Below, in pieces: positions 34,839 through 43,132 of a stretch of 64,000 nucleotides of DNA. The notes under the pieces are model-generated. The model worked only from the letters and a program-made list of their open reading frames with translations. It had not been told where the DNA came from and searched no databases. The DNA is from Vibrio proteolyticus NBRC 13287. GTDB lineage: Bacteria > Pseudomonadota > Gammaproteobacteria > Enterobacterales > Vibrionaceae. Location: contig NZ_BATJ01000022.1 in assembly GCF_000467125.1 (NCBI RefSeq), positions 17,428 to 81,427 of the forward strand. Reading direction: 5' to 3'. A program made the position numbers and the translations under genes. Positions within the stretch are counted from its first letter, which is position 1, and the number at the start of each line of letters is the position of its first letter.

Positions 34839-35572
34839 TCAAACTGACCAATATCCATAAACGCTTTGGCGACAGCGAAGTACTGAAAGGCATCGATCTT
34901 GACATCCAGCAAGGCGAGATCATCGTGATTATCGGCTCAAGCGGCACCGGCAAATCGACGCTGCTGCGCTGCGTGAACTTTCTCGAGCAAGCCGATGAGG
35001 GCCAGATCACCATTGATGATGTCAGCGTCAATGCTCGCCAGCACAGCAAATCGGATGTTCTGGCGCTGCGACGCAAAACTGGCTTCGTGTTCCAGAATTA
35101 CGCACTGTTTGCTCACCTGACTGCGCGCCAGAACATTGCCGAGGGCCTGATCACCGTGCGCGGCTGGAAAAAAGACCAGGCACTGACCCGGGCGCAACAA
35201 ATCCTCGATGACATCGGTCTGGGAGACAAGGGTGATCAATATCCGGCTTCCCTGTCGGGCGGTCAGCAACAACGGGTCGGCATTGGCCGGGCGATGGCGT
35301 TGCAACCGGAATTGCTGCTGTTTGATGAACCCACCTCGGCTCTCGATCCGGAATGGGTCGGCGAAGTCCTCGCGCTGATGAAGCGCCTGGCTACGCAGCA
35401 CCAGACCATGCTGGTGGTGACGCACGAAATGCAGTTTGCCCGTGAAGTGGCTGATCGGGTGATCTTTATGGCCGAGGGGAAGATAGTGGAACAGGGATCT
35501 CCACAGGATATCTTCAACAATCCACAGGATCCTCGCCTGCAGAAGTTTCTGCGTCAGGTTGGCGCCGAATAA
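34835..35572 (+). CDS. Polar amino acid ABC transporter ATP-binding protein
   Basis: A 245-residue ATPase of the GlnQ/HisP class. Walker A GSSGTGKSTLL is near residue 34, the signature LSGGQQQR near 139, Walker B LLLFDEPTSALDPE near 159, and the switch histidine in VVTHEMQFA. It completes the binding protein/permease/ATPase set upstream of rpmH. The substrate is likely a polar amino acid. Confidence 0.93.
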   Translation: MIKLTNIHKRFGDSEVLKGIDLDIQQGEIIVIIGSSGTGKSTLLRCVNFLEQADEGQITIDDVSVNARQHSKSDVLALRRKTGFVFQNYALFAHLTARQNIAEGLITVRGWKKDQALTRAQQILDDIGLGDKGDQYPASLSGGQQQRVGIGRAMALQPELLLFDEPTSALDPEWVGEVLALMKRLATQHQTMLVVTHEMQFAREVADRVIFMAEGKIVEQGSPQDIFNNPQDPRLQKFLRQVGAE

Positions 35573-35598
35573 AGATCGGCCAAAAGATCCCAAGATCC

Positions 35599-35626
35599 TT
35601 GAGATTTTAATCACACTCCGTATAAT
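35599..35626 (+). promoter_or_regulatory. rpmH upstream promoter
   Basis: TTGAGA at 35599, 16-base spacer, perfect TATAAT at 35621. It lies just downstream of the transporter operon. Confidence 0.65.
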
Positions 35627-35657
35627 CGCCCGGCCGGGATTCATACTGCCGCAGTGA

Positions 35658-35686
35658 TTGACAGCTAAGGTGAGTGTGATTACAAT
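35658..35686 (+). promoter_or_regulatory. rpmH downstream promoter
   Basis: TTGACA at 35658, 17-base spacer, TACAAT at 35681: near-consensus sigma-70. The resulting leader of about 105 bases contains two stem-loops (CGCCTCT/GAGAGGCG and CTCTTT/AAAGAG) before the ribosome site. Confidence 0.75.
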
Positions 35687-35800
35687 TCCGCCTCTTTGTT
35701 GAGAGGCGTCGGTGCTTCTCTTTTCTATAGTAAAGAGAGCAATACAACCCACGCCGGGTTAACATTGACCTAAAACTACTGATCAGTAAAGGTAATTATC

Positions 35801-35935
35801 ATGAAACGCACTTTTCAACCTACAGTTCTAAAGCGCAAGCGTACTCACGGCTTCCGTGCTCGCATGGCAACTAAGAACGGTCGTAAAGTAATCAACGCAC
35901 GTCGTGCAAAAGGCCGTAAGCGCCTGTCAAAATAA
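35801..35935 (+). CDS. rpmH: 50S ribosomal protein L34
   Basis: A 44-residue very basic ribosomal protein: MKRTFQPTVLKRKRTHGFRA at the N-terminus and RAKGRKRLSK at the end match L34 almost exactly. It is too short for most ORF lists. AAAGG precedes the ATG. rnpA follows after 13 bases, the classic rpmH-rnpA arrangement near the bacterial origin. Confidence 0.97.
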   Translation: MKRTFQPTVLKRKRTHGFRARMATKNGRKVINARRAKGRKRLSK

Positions 35936-35948
35936 TCACTAGCTTATT

Positions 35949-36305
35949 TTGAATACGTACGCGTTCAATCGGGAGTTACGTCTGCTAACTCCCGAGCATT
36001 ATCAAAATGTCTTCCAGCAAGCGCATCGTGCTGGTTCACCTCATTTCACCATCATTGCTCGCAATAATAACCTTTCTCATCCTCGTTTAGGCTTAGCCGT
36101 TCCCAAAAAGCAAATCAAAACTGCCGTTGGCCGTAACCGGTTCAAGCGTCTGGCCAGAGAAAGCTTTCGTAACAAACAACATCAGCTTCCGAACAAAGAT
36201 TTTGTTGTGATTGCTAAAAAAAGCGCCCAAGATTTAAGCAATGATGAATTGTTCCAATTGTTTGATAAGTTATGGCATCGCCTGTCTCGCCCTTCGCGTG
36301 GCTAG
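35949..36305 (+). CDS. rnpA: Ribonuclease P protein component
   Basis: The 118-residue basic protein subunit of RNase P, which matures tRNA 5' ends with the M1 RNA. The RNR motif GRNRFKRLARESFR is present near residue 58. The start codon is TTG at 35949 (MNTYAFNRELRLLTPEHY), since no ATG fits the conserved N-terminus; weak initiation probably keeps its level below that of L34. It overlaps yidD by 34 bases. Confidence 0.95.
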   Translation: MNTYAFNRELRLLTPEHYQNVFQQAHRAGSPHFTIIARNNNLSHPRLGLAVPKKQIKTAVGRNRFKRLARESFRNKQHQLPNKDFVVIAKKSAQDLSNDELFQLFDKLWHRLSRPSRG

Positions 36306-36529
36306 GGATCGGACTTGTCCGTCTTTACCAGGGGCTCATTAGTCCGCTCCTGGGGCCAAGGTGTCGATTCACCCCCACCTGCTCAACTTACGCCATAGAA
36401 GCCCTGAAAGCTCACGGTTTTGTAAAAGGGTGTTGGTTATCAAGCAAACGTCTATTAAAATGCCACCCTTTGAACGAAGGGGGGTTCGACCCCGTTCCAC
36501 CCGTCCAGAAACATGACAGAGATAAATAA
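36272..36529 (+). CDS. yidD: Membrane protein insertion efficiency factor YidD
   Basis: An 85-residue protein with the family signatures LIRLYQ-like LVRLYQGLISPL, RCRFTPTCSTYAIEA and CHPLNEGGFDPVP. It aids YidC-dependent insertion of inner-membrane proteins. It starts within the end of rnpA (34-base overlap) and ends two bases before yidC. The strongly conserved Cys and His residues are all present. Confidence 0.93.
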   Translation: MASPVSPFAWLGIGLVRLYQGLISPLLGPRCRFTPTCSTYAIEALKAHGFVKGCWLSSKRLLKCHPLNEGGFDPVPPVQKHDRDK

Positions 36530-36531
36530 CG

Positions 36532-38154
36532 ATGGATTCTCAACGTAATATCCTGTTAATCGCACTGGCGTTGGTCTCTTTTCTACTTTTCCAGCAGTGG
36601 CAAGTAGCAAAGAATCCGGCTCCTCAAGCGGTTGAGCAGGCACAATCAAGCAGTACCTTACCTGCCCCGTCAACCGGTGATGAGTTTGACCCAGCACCAT
36701 CGGCCCAGCAGGCATCAGCGAAGACGATTACCGTGACGACTGACGTATTGACTCTGTCAATCGACACTCAGGGTGGCGATGTGGTCAACGCGGATCTGAA
36801 CCAATACTCTGCCGAGCTGGACTCCAAAGACCCGTTCGTGCTGCTGAAAAACACTCAGGGACATCAGTTTATCGCGCAAAGCGGTCTGGTGGGTCCACAG
36901 GGGGTTGATCTGAGCAGCAGCAATCGTCCCAACTACAGCGTTGACGCAGACAGCTTCACCCTGCAAGACGGTCAGGACGAACTGCGTATCCCGATGACAT
37001 ACACCGCGAACGGCATCACGTACACCAAAACGTTCACGCTGACGCGTGGCAGTTACGCGATCAATGTCGATTACGACGTCGTGAACAACTCAGGCAACAA
37101 CGCCACCGTTGGCATGTACGCGCATCTGCGTCAGAACCTGCTGGATTCTGGTGGCAGCATCACGATGCCAACCTACCGTGGTGGTGCGTATTCCACCGAA
37201 GATACCCGCTACAAAAAATACAGCTTTGACGACATGCAGGATCGCAACCTGCAGATCAACCTGACTGACGGTCAGGGCTGGGCGGCCATGATTCAGCACT
37301 ACTTTGCTGCCGCGTGGATCCCACGCAACGAACCTGGCACCAACCTGTACACCCGCGTGATCGGTAATCTGGGCGACATCGGCGTTCGCATGCCGAACAA
37401 AACCATCGCCAACGGCGACAGCGCCCACTTCGAAGCTACTCTGTGGGCTGGTCCGAAACTTCAGGACCAAATGGCCGCTACAGCGGACAACCTGGATCTG
37501 GTGGTAGACTACGGCTGGCTGTGGTTCATCGCGAAACCACTGCACATGCTGCTGTCGTTCATCCAGGGCTTTGTTAGCAACTGGGGTGTGGCGATCATCT
37601 GTCTGACCTTTATCGTCCGTGGTGCGATGTACCCGCTGACCAAAGCGCAGTACACTTCCATGGCGAAAATGCGCATGCTGCAACCTAAACTGCAGGCCAT
37701 GCGTGAGCGCATCGGTGATGATCGTCAGCGCATGAGTCAGGAAATGATGGAGCTGTACAAGAAAGAGAAAGTGAACCCGCTGGGTGGCTGTCTGCCGATT
37801 GTGCTGCAAATGCCTATCTTCATCGCCCTGTACTGGTCACTGATGGAGTCGGTTGAACTGCGCCACTCACCATTCTTCGGTTGGATTCACGACCTGTCTG
37901 CACAGGACCCGTACTACATTCTGCCGCTGCTGATGGGTGCGTCGATGTTCATGATCCAGAAAATGAGCCCGACTACAGTCACGGATCCGATGCAACAGAA
38001 GATCATGATGTTCATGCCGGTCATGTTCACCTTCTTCTTCCTGTTCTTCCCGTCAGGCCTGGTTCTGTACTGGTTGGTATCGAACGTGGTCACTCTGATC
38101 CAGCAAACGCTGATTTACAAAGCACTGGAGAAGAAAGGCTTGCACTCCAAGTAA
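36532..38154 (+). CDS. yidC: Membrane protein insertase YidC
   Basis: A 540-residue insertase that inserts and folds inner-membrane proteins alone or with SecYEG. One N-terminal helix (NILLIALALVSFLLFQQW) is followed by the large periplasmic beta domain (to about residue 335), then five C-terminal helices with GGCLPIVLQMPIFIALYW and FFLFFPSGLVLYWLVSN. Length is normal for vibrios. It is the last gene of the rpmH-rnpA-yidD-yidC group. Confidence 0.96.
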   Translation: MDSQRNILLIALALVSFLLFQQWQVAKNPAPQAVEQAQSSSTLPAPSTGDEFDPAPSAQQASAKTITVTTDVLTLSIDTQGGDVVNADLNQYSAELDSKDPFVLLKNTQGHQFIAQSGLVGPQGVDLSSSNRPNYSVDADSFTLQDGQDELRIPMTYTANGITYTKTFTLTRGSYAINVDYDVVNNSGNNATVGMYAHLRQNLLDSGGSITMPTYRGGAYSTEDTRYKKYSFDDMQDRNLQINLTDGQGWAAMIQHYFAAAWIPRNEPGTNLYTRVIGNLGDIGVRMPNKTIANGDSAHFEATLWAGPKLQDQMAATADNLDLVVDYGWLWFIAKPLHMLLSFIQGFVSNWGVAIICLTFIVRGAMYPLTKAQYTSMAKMRMLQPKLQAMRERIGDDRQRMSQEMMELYKKEKVNPLGGCLPIVLQMPIFIALYWSLMESVELRHSPFFGWIHDLSAQDPYYILPLLMGASMFMIQKMSPTTVTDPMQQKIMMFMPVMFTFFFLFFPSGLVLYWLVSNVVTLIQQTLIYKALEKKGLHSK

Positions 38155-38171
38155 GCCCGACACACACCGAC

Positions 38172-38197
38172 AAAGGCGACCAAAGGGTCGCCTTTTT
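38172..38197 (+). terminator. Intrinsic terminator after yidC
   Basis: AAAGGCGACC, short loop, GGTCGCCTTTTT. It separates yidC from mnmE. Confidence 0.88.
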
Positions 38198-38272
38198 GTT
38201 TGCTGCTGATTACAATTCAGCTAACTGAATTTTTCGATCGCCCCCGGCGGTCCCAGCTCGAAAGGCTACAAT

Positions 38273-39634
38273 ATGACAACAGACACCATAGTCGCTCAGG
38301 CAACCGCGCCCGGTCGTGGCGGTGTCGGCATTATCCGTGTGTCCGGCCCTAAGGCGGCACTGGTCGCCGAAACCGTGACAGGCCGTACTCTGAAGCCACG
38401 TTATGCCGAATACCTGCCCTTCACCGCCAGTGACGGCAGCCAGTTAGACCAGGGCATTGCCCTGTTCTTTCCTAATCCCCATTCGTTCACCGGTGAAGAT
38501 GTGCTGGAGCTGCAGGGCCACGGTGGCCCGGTGGTCATGGACATGCTGATCAAACGCATTCTCGACATCGACGGCGTCCGTCCGGCCCGGCCAGGGGAGT
38601 TCTCCGAGCGGGCATTCCTGAACGACAAAATGGACCTGACGCAGGCGGAAGCCATTGCCGATCTGATTGACGCCAGCTCGGAAGAAGCCGCCAAGTCCGC
38701 GCTGCAATCCCTGCAGGGTCAGTTCTCACGCCGCATCCACACGCTGGTGGAATCGCTGATCCACTTGCGCATCTACGTCGAAGCCGCGATTGATTTTCCC
38801 GAAGAGGAGATCGACTTTCTCGCCGACGGCAAAGTGGCCGCCGATTTACAGACCATTATAGATAACCTTGCCGAGGTACGCCGCGAAGCCAACCAGGGTG
38901 CGATCATGCGTGAAGGGATGAAAGTGGTCATCGCCGGCCGGCCAAACGCAGGCAAATCCAGCCTGCTCAACGCCTTGTCCGGCAAAGAGTCTGCGATTGT
39001 CACCGACATTGCCGGCACCACGCGTGACGTATTGCGTGAGCACATCCACATCGACGGCATGCCTTTGCACATCATCGACACCGCCGGCCTGCGTGATGCG
39101 TCTGATGAAGTGGAAAAAATCGGCATCGAGCGCGCCTGGGATGAAATAGCTCAGGCGGATCGGGTATTGTTTATGGTGGACGGCACCACCACCGACGCCA
39201 CGGACCCGAAAGCGATCTGGCCCGACTTTGTTGATCGTCTGCCCGACAGCATCGGAATGACCGTGATCCGCAATAAAGCCGATCAAACCGATGAAGAGCT
39301 GGGGATCTGCCACGTCAATCATCCGACCCTGATCCGCTTGTCGGCCAAAACCGGCGCCGGTGTCGACGCACTGCGTGCCCACCTCAAAGCGTGCATGGGC
39401 TTTGCCGGCAACAGCGAGGGAGGCTTTATGGCCCGTCGTCGTCATTTAGACGCTCTGGAGCGTGCCGCCCAGCATCTTGACATCGGTCAGCAGCAACTGG
39501 AAGGTTACATGGCCGGGGAAATTCTTGCCGAAGAGCTGCGCATCGCCCAGCAGCACCTCAACGAGATCACCGGAGAGTTCAGCTCGGATGATCTGTTAGG
39601 GCGTATCTTCTCATCATTTTGTATCGGCAAATAA
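38273..39634 (+). CDS. mnmE: tRNA uridine-5-carboxymethylaminomethyl(34) synthesis GTPase MnmE
   Basis: A 453-residue potassium-dependent GTPase that, with MnmG, modifies the wobble uridine of tRNAs. The N-terminal folate-binding domain starts MTTDTIVAQATAPGRGGVGI. The GTPase domain carries GRPNAGKSSLLN near 223, DIAGTTRD near 245, DTAGLRD near 270 and NKAD near 338. The C-terminus ends in the catalytic FCIGK. Its partner mnmG lies on the far side of oriC. Confidence 0.96.
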   Translation: MTTDTIVAQATAPGRGGVGIIRVSGPKAALVAETVTGRTLKPRYAEYLPFTASDGSQLDQGIALFFPNPHSFTGEDVLELQGHGGPVVMDMLIKRILDIDGVRPARPGEFSERAFLNDKMDLTQAEAIADLIDASSEEAAKSALQSLQGQFSRRIHTLVESLIHLRIYVEAAIDFPEEEIDFLADGKVAADLQTIIDNLAEVRREANQGAIMREGMKVVIAGRPNAGKSSLLNALSGKESAIVTDIAGTTRDVLREHIHIDGMPLHIIDTAGLRDASDEVEKIGIERAWDEIAQADRVLFMVDGTTTDATDPKAIWPDFVDRLPDSIGMTVIRNKADQTDEELGICHVNHPTLIRLSAKTGAGVDALRAHLKACMGFAGNSEGGFMARRRHLDALERAAQHLDIGQQQLEGYMAGEILAEELRIAQQHLNEITGEFSSDDLLGRIFSSFCIGK

Positions 39635-39683
39635 CACGTCAGGCGTGGCACGGGGCGGCCACGCTGCTCATAAGGGAGTATTT

Positions 39684-40118
39684 ATGATCCACATCATTAC
39701 CGGAAGCACCTTAGGCGGTGCCGAGTACGTCGGTGATCACCTCAGCGATCTGCTGACAGAAAAAGGCCTGACCACCAAGATCCACAACCAGCCGGATCTG
39801 GCAGAGATCCCTAATCGTGGCACCTGGCTGGTGATCACTTCCACCCACGGTGCCGGCGAGTACCCGGATAACATCCAGCCATTCATTCAGGCGCTGCAAG
39901 ACACCCCACCTAAAATGAGTGACGTGCAATACGCAGTGATCGCCATCGGCGATTCCAGTTACGACACTTTCTGTGCCGCAGGGAAGCACGCGTATGATCT
40001 GTTGCTGGACATCGGTGCCACGCCACTGACAGACTGCGTCACTATTGACGTGTTAAGCCACACCGTACCGGAAGATGCCGCCGAGGCCTGGTTGAACGAT
40101 CACCTCGAATTATTCTGA
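39684..40118 (+). CDS. mioC: FMN-binding flavodoxin-like protein MioC
   Basis: A 144-residue flavodoxin-fold protein; E. coli MioC binds FMN and supports biotin synthase in vitro. The FMN phosphate loop GSTLGGAEYVGDHL is at the N-terminus, and STHGAGEYPDNI and GDSSYDTFC supply the isoalloxazine loops. The ATG at 39684 is chosen over an in-frame ATG at 39645 because AAGGGAG precedes it and the product then starts directly with the flavodoxin strand. Transcription runs toward oriC, as in E. coli, where it can influence initiation. Confidence 0.93.
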   Translation: MIHIITGSTLGGAEYVGDHLSDLLTEKGLTTKIHNQPDLAEIPNRGTWLVITSTHGAGEYPDNIQPFIQALQDTPPKMSDVQYAVIAIGDSSYDTFCAAGKHAYDLLLDIGATPLTDCVTIDVLSHTVPEDAAEAWLNDHLELF

Positions 40119-40135
40119 TTGAGAACGGACAATCG

Positions 40136-40159
40136 GCGGCCTTCGGGCCGCTTTTTTTT
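40136..40159 (+). terminator. Terminator after mioC
   Basis: GCGGCC, tetraloop TTCG, GGCCGC, eight T. It prevents mioC transcripts from running through the origin. Confidence 0.93.
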
Positions 40160-40223
40160 GTCCCCGAAAACATCCACAAGCCAAACGGGATGATTCGTTT
40201 GCTGATTATTTGACCATTTGAGC

Positions 40224-40232
40224 TGTGGATAA
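40224..40232 (-). promoter_or_regulatory. DnaA box, R4-like
   Basis: TGTGGATAA, the perfect complement of TTATCCACA, closest to mioC, in the position of E. coli R4. Confidence 0.85.
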
Positions 40233-40297
40233 CCTATCAAGTTTCCAGTGATCAAACTATAGTTATCCCAATAACAACTTTAGGTCATGCGATCCCC

Positions 40298-40306
40298 TGT
40301 GTATAA
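40298..40306 (-). promoter_or_regulatory. DnaA box, R2-like
   Basis: TGTGTATAA, complement of TTATACACA, the same sequence as E. coli R2. Confidence 0.8.
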
Positions 40307-40403
40307 CAACCGATTTTGATCCCAGCTAATCCTCGATCAGATCAAATGAAGATCACAGCAAATGATCGTCTCAAGATCCATGATCTTGTTGATCATTTTT
40401 TAG

Positions 40404-40412
40404 TTATCCACA
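40404..40412 (+). promoter_or_regulatory. DnaA box, R1-like
   Basis: TTATCCACA, perfect consensus, adjoining the AT-rich element in the position of E. coli R1. Confidence 0.85.
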
Positions 40413-40426
40413 GAAAACGGTTCCAC

Positions 40427-40492
40427 TAATAGTAGATCCAATAAAAGATCTCTATATAGATCTTATATATATTTATTCTTTCCCTGAACGAG
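40427..40492. other. AT-rich duplex-unwinding element
   Basis: Very AT-rich stretch with repeated AGATC blocks (AAAAGATCTC, TAGATCTTATA), resembling the 13-mers of the E. coli origin, between the R1-like box and mnmG. Confidence 0.75.
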
Positions 40493-40590
40493 GAAAAAAG
40501 CGAAAAGCGATTTTATCGATCCCGGAAAGAGGGTAAAATACGGCTCTTTTTCTCTGTCCATCATTTTGTTTGAATACCTGAGGTCGGTTC

Positions 40591-42489
40591 ATGCTTTATC
40601 ACGAAAATTTTGACGTCATTGTTGTCGGTGGCGGTCATGCAGGAACGGAAGCCGCACTCGCATCAGCTCGCACAGGTCAACGCACTCTGCTGTTGACCCA
40701 CAATATTGATACATTAGGTCAGATGTCCTGTAACCCAGCGATTGGTGGGATTGGTAAAGGTCATCTGGTCAAAGAAGTCGATGCCATGGGCGGTTTGATG
40801 GCCGAGGCCATTGACCATGCGGGTATTCAATTCCGTACACTGAACGCATCAAAAGGTCCGGCGGTTCGAGCTACCCGAGCGCAAGCTGACCGGGCACTGT
40901 ACAAAGCGTACGTACGCCAGACGCTGGAAAACACCCCTAATCTGACGTTGTTCCAACAGTCGGTGGATGATCTGATCGTCGAAAATCATCAGGCGGTGGG
41001 TGTGATCACTCAGATGGGGCTAAAATTCCGTGCCAAAGCCGTGGTCTTGACGGTCGGGACTTTCCTGGGCGGAAAGATCCACATCGGAATGGAGAGTTCA
41101 TCCGGGGGACGCGCGGGCGATCCTCCGTCGATCGCACTGGCGGATCGTCTGCGTGAACTGCCGTTTCGGGTCGATCGTCTTAAAACCGGCACACCGCCGC
41201 GCATTGATGCGCGCAGCGTCGATTTCTCGGTACTGGAAGCGCAACATGGTGACAACCCGACACCGGTGTTTTCGTTCATGGGCCAGCGGGATCAACACCC
41301 GCACCAGATCCCGTGTTTTATTACTCACACCAACGAGCAGACGCACGATGTGATCCGCGCCAACTTGGATCGCAGCCCGATGTACGCTGGGGTGATCGAA
41401 GGGATCGGGCCACGTTACTGCCCGTCGATCGAAGATAAGGTGATGCGTTTTGCCGACAAAAACAGCCACCAGATCTTCATTGAACCGGAAGGCCTGACGA
41501 CGCACGAATTATACCCGAACGGCATCTCAACCAGTCTGCCGTTTGACGTTCAGGTGCAAATTGTGCGCTCGATGAAAGGTTTTGAAAACGCGCACATTGT
41601 GCGTCCGGGCTACGCGATTGAATACGACTTCTTCGATCCCCGCGATCTGAAGCAGACGTTTGAAACCAAATTTATTCAAGGTTTGTTCTTTGCCGGTCAG
41701 ATCAATGGCACCACAGGATACGAAGAAGCGGCCGCTCAGGGCCTGATGGCCGGTCTTAATGCCAGCCTGTACAGTCAGGACAAAGACGGCTGGAGTCCGC
41801 GCCGTGATGAAGCGTACGTAGGGGTTCTGATTGACGATTTGTCCACCATGGGCACCAAAGAACCGTACCGGATGTTCACTTCCCGTGCGGAATACCGCCT
41901 GTTGCTACGTGAAGACAACGCCGATCTGCGTCTGACCGCGAAAGCGCATGAATTGGAGCTGATCAGCGAAGCGCGTTGGGCACGCTTTAACCAGAAAATT
42001 GACAACATGGACCGCGAGCGCCAGCGTCTCAAAGAGACCTGGATGAACCCCAATTCTGCTGGCGTAGCATCACTTAACCAGTTGCTGAAAACGCCAATGG
42101 TGCGTGAAGCCAGCGGTGAGGATCTGTTGCGTCGTCCGGAAATGACCTACGATCAACTGACTCAACTGGACGCGTTTGCCCCGGCGTTAGCGGATCGTCA
42201 GGCGGCCGAACAGGTCGAAATTCAGGTGAAATACGAAGGTTACATCAAGCGTCAGCAGGATGAGATCGAAAAATCACTGCGTCATGAACACACCAAATTG
42301 CCGCTGGATCTCGATTACTCCGCGGTCAAAGGGTTATCTAACGAAGTGGTGGCCAAACTGAGTGAGGCTAAACCAGAAAGCATTGGCATTGCATCGCGCA
42401 TCTCTGGCATCACGCCGGCTGCGATTTCTATCTTGCTGGTGCATCTGAAAAAGCACGGCATGCTGAAAAAAGGCGAGGACGTCGCATGA
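40591..42489 (+). CDS. mnmG: tRNA uridine-5-carboxymethylaminomethyl(34) synthesis enzyme MnmG
   Basis: A 632-residue FAD enzyme that works with MnmE on wobble uridine. It begins MLYHENFDVIVVGGGHAGTEAA with the dinucleotide-binding loop GGGHAGTEA; other signatures are CNPAIGGIGKGHLVKEVDA and GQINGTTGYEEAAAQGLMAG. Its stop overlaps the rsmG start (ATGA). AT-rich upstream sequence doubles as oriC. Transcription away from the origin can stimulate initiation (known in E. coli). Confidence 0.97.
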   Translation: MLYHENFDVIVVGGGHAGTEAALASARTGQRTLLLTHNIDTLGQMSCNPAIGGIGKGHLVKEVDAMGGLMAEAIDHAGIQFRTLNASKGPAVRATRAQADRALYKAYVRQTLENTPNLTLFQQSVDDLIVENHQAVGVITQMGLKFRAKAVVLTVGTFLGGKIHIGMESSSGGRAGDPPSIALADRLRELPFRVDRLKTGTPPRIDARSVDFSVLEAQHGDNPTPVFSFMGQRDQHPHQIPCFITHTNEQTHDVIRANLDRSPMYAGVIEGIGPRYCPSIEDKVMRFADKNSHQIFIEPEGLTTHELYPNGISTSLPFDVQVQIVRSMKGFENAHIVRPGYAIEYDFFDPRDLKQTFETKFIQGLFFAGQINGTTGYEEAAAQGLMAGLNASLYSQDKDGWSPRRDEAYVGVLIDDLSTMGTKEPYRMFTSRAEYRLLLREDNADLRLTAKAHELELISEARWARFNQKIDNMDRERQRLKETWMNPNSAGVASLNQLLKTPMVREASGEDLLRRPEMTYDQLTQLDAFAPALADRQAAEQVEIQVKYEGYIKRQQDEIEKSLRHEHTKLPLDLDYSAVKGLSNEVVAKLSEAKPESIGIASRISGITPAAISILLVHLKKHGMLKKGEDVA

Positions 42490-43118
42490 GCGCACTACGC
42501 AGCACACTTGATGCGCTGATCGCGCAAACCGACTTGTTGGTGTCTGAGCGTCAGCGTGAGCAACTGGTAGGGTATGTGACCCTGCTCGACAAGTGGAACA
42601 AGGCCTACAATCTGACTTCGGTGCGTGATCCGCAGGAGATGATGGTTAAACACATTCTGGATAGCATCGTTGTCAGCCCGGCGCTGGATGGCGAGCGCTT
42701 TATCGATGTTGGAACTGGCCCGGGGCTGCCGGGCATTCCGCTGGCGGTGATGAATCCGGACAAACAATTCGTGCTGCTCGACAGTCTTGGTAAGCGCATT
42801 CGTTTCATCAAGCAAGTGTTGCACGAGCTCAGCATCAGCAACGTCACGCCAGTGCAGAGCCGGGTGGAAGAGTATCAGCCTGACGTGCTGTTTGACGGGG
42901 TACTCAGCCGCGCGTTTGCCTCCATTACCGACATGGTGGAATGGTGTCACCATCTGCCCAAAACGTCGGGTGGCGTGTTTCTCGCGCTCAAAGGTCAACT
43001 CCCGCAGGATGAGATCGACCAGTTGCCGGAGTGGTGTTCTGTGATCGGTATCAAAGCTTTGACAGTTCCTGAATTGGAAGGTGAGCGTCATCTTGTAATC
43101 TTATCGCGCAAGGGATAA
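42486..43118 (+). CDS. rsmG: 16S rRNA (guanine(527)-N7)-methyltransferase RsmG
   Basis: A 210-residue SAM-dependent methyltransferase acting on G527 of 16S rRNA; its loss gives low-level streptomycin resistance in other bacteria. The SAM motif FIDVGTGPGLPGIPLA is near residue 75, with NLTSVRDPQEMMVKHILDS upstream. It overlaps mnmG by four bases and is followed by parA after 14. Confidence 0.95.
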   Translation: MSALRSTLDALIAQTDLLVSERQREQLVGYVTLLDKWNKAYNLTSVRDPQEMMVKHILDSIVVSPALDGERFIDVGTGPGLPGIPLAVMNPDKQFVLLDSLGKRIRFIKQVLHELSISNVTPVQSRVEEYQPDVLFDGVLSRAFASITDMVEWCHHLPKTSGGVFLALKGQLPQDEIDQLPEWCSVIGIKALTVPELEGERHLVILSRKG

Positions 43119-43132
43119 CAGCGAGGCATAAC

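Larger units (their letters stand above)
40224..40521. other. Chromosomal origin of replication (oriC)
   Basis: The mioC-mnmG intergenic region has the same order as the E. coli origin: DnaA boxes nearest mioC, then a GATC-rich part, a perfect DnaA box, and an AT-rich unwinding element next to mnmG. I count 14 GATC sites between 40250 and 40521, about one per 20 bases, matching SeqA/Dam control. The strand arrangement of the flanking genes supports bidirectional replication from here. Confidence 0.92.

Noticed and set aside
39643..39664. Hairpin GCGTGGC/GCCACGC between mnmE and mioC
   Set aside because: Short stem with no T-tract; too weak to call a terminator.
40250..40330. IHF site within oriC
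   Set aside because: Several ATCAA and TTGAT words occur, but none fits the whole WATCAANNNNTTR consensus.
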